From Amycolatopsis sp. DSM 110486 (GTDB taxonomy: Bacteria > Actinomycetota > Actinomycetes > Mycobacteriales > Pseudonocardiaceae), in the NCBI RefSeq assembly GCF_019468465.1, contig NZ_CP080519.1:4913001-4977000 (forward strand): 64,000 nt of DNA, read 5' to 3'. A program made the position numbers and the translations under genes. The notes beneath the pieces are model-generated. The model was not told the DNA's origin, searched no databases, and saw only the letters and a list, made by a program, of their open reading frames with translations. Of this stretch, positions 61,341 through 64,000 are shown piece by piece. How positions within the stretch are numbered: position 1 is the stretch's first letter; every line of letters starts with the position of its first letter.

Positions 61341-62396
61341 GTGAGCGCGGCACGCGCGATCGGCTTGATGCTCGGCTTGGCGGCCGACGGCGTCCTCGGC
61401 AACCCCCGGCACCGCCCGCCGGTGACGGCGTTCCGTCGCTTGGCGACGCTGGGCTCCGGCGCCGGGCAGGGCGGTGAATCCGCCGCTGCGCTTCGCGCGG
61501 GGGGCGGTGTTGCTGTTGGGATGCCTGGGGAATCCACTGTCACGCTTGCAGCCGGCGCCGAGGCTGTCGGTGCGCCCGCCGGAGAGCTCGCCGCCTCGAT
61601 GTCCGCCCGCGCCGCCGTCACCGGTTTCGGCCTGGCGGGTGCCGTCGTTGCGGTCGGGCTGGTCGCCGAACGCGCCGCGCGCGACCGTCCTGTGGTGCAG
61701 GCCGTGGTCACGGCCGTCACGACCTGGGCCGTCGTCGGCGCCGCCGGCCTAGCGACGCAGGGCACGGAGCTCGCGCGCGACCTCGAAGAGGGCCGCCTCG
61801 AACCCGCGCGCGGCACACTGTCCGAACTGGACCCGCGAGTCGCCGACGGGCTCGGCATGATCGCGCTTTCCCGTGCCTCCGTGGAAACTCTGGCCGAGAA
61901 CACGTCCGAAGTGGTCGTCGCGCCGCTGCTGTGGGGAGCGCTTGCCGGGGTGCCGGGGCTGCTCGCGTCGCGGACCATCAGCGTCCTCGCGCGCGGCTCG
62001 GCGGGTCACTGGCTGGTCGCCCGGATCGACGAGCTCGTCCACCTCGTGCCGACGCGTGTCGCGGCCGCCCTCACTGTGCTGGCCGCTCCCGTCGTCGGCG
62101 GCTCCGCGGGCGGCGCGTGGCGGGCTTGGCGGCGGGACACGATCGCCCACCCGAGCCCCAACGCGGGCCGCGTGGAGGCCGCGTTCGCCGGTGCGCTGGA
62201 GATCCGTGTCGGTGGGCGCACGGTGTACCCGCAGGGGGTGGTCGAGCTGCCCGTGCTGGGCGTCGGCCGCAACCCGGACGCCGGTCACGTCACGCGCGCG
62301 GTGGAGCTGTCGCGTGTCGTCGGCTGGCTGGCGGGCGCGACTTCGGTGACGGTGGCCCTCCTCGTCGGCGCGCGCCGCCGTCGTCGTCGCAAGTGA
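61341..62396 (+). CDS. cobD: CobD/CbiB-like adenosylcobinamide-phosphate synthase, divergent form
   Basis: 351 residues. CobD hallmarks: GLAADGVLGNPRHRPPVTAF at the N-terminus, ALSRASVETLAENTSEVVVA, PLLWGALAGVPGLL, HPSPNAGRVEAAFAGALEIR and RTVYPQGVVELPVLGVG. These attach aminopropanol to cobyrinic acid in B12 assembly at the membrane. Two oddities: about 50 Gly/Ala-rich residues (about 38-90) are inserted after the first segment, and the loop after PGLLASRTISVL is shorter than usual and lacks the AMVGHR-type segment. The last residues are a basic run. GTG 61341; no other cobalamin gene is in the window. Confidence 0.82.
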   Translation: MSAARAIGLMLGLAADGVLGNPRHRPPVTAFRRLATLGSGAGQGGESAAALRAGGGVAVGMPGESTVTLAAGAEAVGAPAGELAASMSARAAVTGFGLAGAVVAVGLVAERAARDRPVVQAVVTAVTTWAVVGAAGLATQGTELARDLEEGRLEPARGTLSELDPRVADGLGMIALSRASVETLAENTSEVVVAPLLWGALAGVPGLLASRTISVLARGSAGHWLVARIDELVHLVPTRVAAALTVLAAPVVGGSAGGAWRAWRRDTIAHPSPNAGRVEAAFAGALEIRVGGRTVYPQGVVELPVLGVGRNPDAGHVTRAVELSRVVGWLAGATSVTVALLVGARRRRRRK

Positions 62397-62415
62397 GTCG
62401 GTCGCAAGTGAGTCA
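62386..62415. repeat. 15-bp tandem duplication at convergent stops
   Basis: GTCGCAAGTGAGTC(G/A) occurs twice in tandem (62386-62400, 62401-62415), one mismatch at the last base. The cobD TGA (62394-62396) is in copy 1, and the paiB-like stop (TCA, 62413-62415) ends copy 2. Confidence 0.82.
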
Positions 62416-63027
62416 GCTGCGCCGCTGAAGGTGCTCCAGCGCGGCCGCGTCCAACGGCCCGCCCCGCGCCGCCAGCTTCCCCGAGATCCGCTCCCGGTCG
62501 GCCGGCGTCTTGTTGCCGCCGTACTTGAACTTCGCCTGCACCGACGTCACCGTCAGCTCGATCCCGCGGATCCCCGGCAGCAGCCGCCGGTCGGGGGCGT
62601 CGACCGAGGACACCGGGGTGCGGCCGCTGCCCGGCTCGAAGTGCCCGAGCTGCCGGTTGAGCACCTCCGCCTTCTCGGCCGGATCGTCGACGATCCGCAC
62701 GTCGCAGGCGAGCTGCGCGGTCGCGTAGTACGACGTGGGCACGCCCACCGCCGGATCGTCCGCGGTGTTCCAGTCCGACCGGATGTAGGTGTACTCGCCG
62801 ACCACCGTCAGCAAGGCCCGCGGGTGCTCCTCCAGCAGCGGCCACACCGGGTTGGGCCGCGCGAGGTGCAGCCACACGGTGGCCTCGCCGTCGAAGGTGA
62901 AGTGCGTCGGGACGACCACCGGGACGTCTCGGCCGCGACCACCGGCCACCAGCTGGCCGAAGTCGTGGCTCCTGAGCCACTGTCGCCATTCCGCGTCGTC
63001 TCCGGCGTCCCAAGGGTGGATCAGCAT
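62413..63027 (-). CDS. FMN-binding PaiB-type protein
   Basis: 204 residues of the FMN_bind_2/PaiB family: VPVVVPTHFTFDGEATVWLH, LARPNPVWPLLEEHPRALLT, VVGEYTYIRSDWNTADDPAV, GVPTSYYATAQLACDV and GIELTVTSVQAKFKYGGNKT. PaiB is annotated in Bacillus as a negative regulator of sporulation and protease genes, but the fold is an FMN-binding split barrel and the true role is uncertain; many are probably flavin enzymes. ATG 63027 is well placed. It ends convergently with cobD at a tandem duplication. Confidence 0.88.
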   Translation of the reverse strand: MLIHPWDAGDDAEWRQWLRSHDFGQLVAGGRGRDVPVVVPTHFTFDGEATVWLHLARPNPVWPLLEEHPRALLTVVGEYTYIRSDWNTADDPAVGVPTSYYATAQLACDVRIVDDPAEKAEVLNRQLGHFEPGSGRTPVSSVDAPDRRLLPGIRGIELTVTSVQAKFKYGGNKTPADRERISGKLAARGGPLDAAALEHLQRRS

Positions 63028-63111
63028 GACACCGAGTATCGCCCCGCGAAGTGGCCCCGAAACAGGGCCAGTTTAAGCCTGGAACAGGTGACCACTTGGC
63101 AACCGCTTTGG

Positions 63112-63942
63112 CTACGCCGAGGGGGTGAACTCTTCCTCGTCCTCGGCCAGCATCTCCGCCACGGACTTTCGGCGCGTGCGCTCCGGCTTCTCCGTGGTCA
63201 GGGCGCCACCGGGCTTGAGCTCCCGGATCGTGAAGTACAGCCAGCCGAAGATCGCCATGCTGCCGAACGCCAGCCACTGCAACGCGTAGGAGAAGAACGG
63301 CCCCGAGTCCAGCTGCGGCAGCGGCAGCGCGCCGAGCACGCCGGGCTGGTTCTCGTCGAGCTGGAAGTAGCCGGGCCGGATCTTCAGGCCGGACGAGCGC
63401 GCCACCACCTGTGAATCGACGGTGTAGCTCTGCAGCTTCCCCTTCGTCGACGCGTCGGAGAACGCGTCGCGGTGCTTCGGGTCCACCTCGTCGCTGCGCA
63501 CGCGCGCGACCACGGTCACCTGGCCTCCGGGCGCGACGGCGTAGGGGAGCACGCCGGACTGGTCGTCGAGCCGCACATAACCGCGATCGATGAGGTAGAC
63601 GGTCCCGTCGGCCGCGCGCAACGGTGTGAGCACCTCGAACGCGGCCTCACCCTGCACGGTCCGCAACCGCGCCACGACCTCCGCCGACGGCAGGTACGTG
63701 CCCGTGATCGACACGAGGTGCCATTCCGTCTGCTGGTCGGGCGTCGCGTCGGCCGGCATCAGCTGGGCGGCGGGCGCCGGCTGGGCCGTGAACGACGCGG
63801 TGAGCGCGTTGTTCTGGGCCTCCTGCTCGGCGTCGCGCCGGAACTGCCAGGGCGCGAGAAGGGTGTAGCAGCAGACGGCGAAGGTGAACACCACCACCGT
63901 CAGTGCCAGCCAGCCGGGCCGGAGCAGAAACCGCAACCGCAC
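63112..63942 (-). CDS. SURF1-family cytochrome oxidase assembly protein
   Basis: 276 residues. N-terminal TM (WLALTVVVFTFAVCCYTLLA) followed by PWQFRRDAEQEAQN, a large extracytoplasmic domain with TGTYLPSAEVVARLRTVQGE, FEVLTPLRAADGTVYLIDRG and YFQLDENQPGVLGALPLPQL, and a C-terminal TM (YALQWLAFGSMAIFGWLYF), then a charged cytoplasmic tail. This is the two-TM SURF1 layout; SURF1 helps insert heme a into cytochrome c oxidase subunit I. GTG 63942 lies 6 nt after TACCGT on the minus strand (plus 63949-63954), so it is probably leaderless; a longer frame upstream reaches 63993. Confidence 0.9.
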   Translation of the reverse strand: MRLRFLLRPGWLALTVVVFTFAVCCYTLLAPWQFRRDAEQEAQNNALTASFTAQPAPAAQLMPADATPDQQTEWHLVSITGTYLPSAEVVARLRTVQGEAAFEVLTPLRAADGTVYLIDRGYVRLDDQSGVLPYAVAPGGQVTVVARVRSDEVDPKHRDAFSDASTKGKLQSYTVDSQVVARSSGLKIRPGYFQLDENQPGVLGALPLPQLDSGPFFSYALQWLAFGSMAIFGWLYFTIRELKPGGALTTEKPERTRRKSVAEMLAEDEEEFTPSA

Positions 63943-64000
63943 CCCTCCACGGTAGGCCGTCGCCCCCACCGGGTGCGCGGCGACCTCTCCCACCTGTGAT

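Overview
This is a high-GC actinobacterial chromosome segment, probably from Pseudonocardiales and most likely an Amycolatopsis-like organism. The evidence is strong G/C third-position bias, many GTG starts, ATGA/GTGA stop-start overlaps, mycobacterial-type gene families (AdnAB, MoeZ, TIGR02569, DUF3152, M16 pairs) and a nitrate operon in the order described for Amycolatopsis. I see no tRNA, rRNA, CRISPR array, integrase or complete insertion sequence. At least twelve genes start 6-8 nt after a TAnnnT-like -10 hexamer and are probably leaderless.

Layout. 1-4 kb: end of an AurF-type diiron oxygenase, three alpha/beta hydrolases and a TetR regulator. 4-7.6 kb: DUF3152 metalloprotease-like protein, MoeZ and a TIGR02569 protein. 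7.7-16.5 kb: a tightly coupled nitrate/nitrite assimilation operon (nitrate reductase, its flavo-iron-sulfur electron donor, NarK, NirB, NirD) ending in an NnaR-type regulator, a HemD-like domain fused to a winged helix. 16.5-23.6 kb: accessory genes (DUF3626, a decayed FAD monooxygenase with its MarR regulator and operators, an AlkZ-like winged-helix protein, DUF3224, a WYL regulator overlapping a second HemD-like gene, DinB, and an iron-regulated siderophore-interacting reductase). 23.6-32.3 kb: alkyltransferase-like protein, AdnA and AdnB (end-resection helicase-nuclease), DoxX and a TrkA-gated K+ channel.

32.3-45 kb: a cell-envelope block with a Neu-type zinc peptidase, the operon GPDPase-membrane protein / DUF4129 / DUF4350 / MoxR / DUF58, a frameshifted secreted lectin-like protein, SpoIIM, RDD and two DUF2207-type proteins. 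Three copies of a 92-93 bp inverted-repeat element lie here, one of them translated. 45-49 kb: a catalytic/non-catalytic M16 peptidase pair and NudC. 49-56.5 kb: a ROK-controlled sugar operon (lipoprotein, two permeases, GH4 glycosidase, BadF/BcrA-type kinase) without its own ATPase. 56.5-58.6 kb: ArsR/SRPBCC pair, and an AraC remnant fused to the 5' edge of an aldo/keto reductase. 58.6-61.3 kb: gluconate permease and kinase with a divergent FadR-type regulator and a clear double operator. 61.3-64 kb: a CobD homolog with an unusual insertion, a PaiB-type flavoprotein and SURF1.

The gene set TetR, DUF3152, MoeZ, TIGR02569, ATL, AdnA, AdnB, K+ channel, NudC matches, from memory, the M. tuberculosis Rv3208-Rv3199c neighbourhood. 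The window therefore looks like a conserved backbone interrupted by two accessory blocks of about 16 kb (7.6-23.6 kb and 32.3-47.8 kb). Signs of local decay and rearrangement include two broken genes (17.4-18.3 and 57.4-57.6 kb), a frameshift at about 40.34 kb, and three 15-17 bp tandem duplications located exactly at convergent stop codons.
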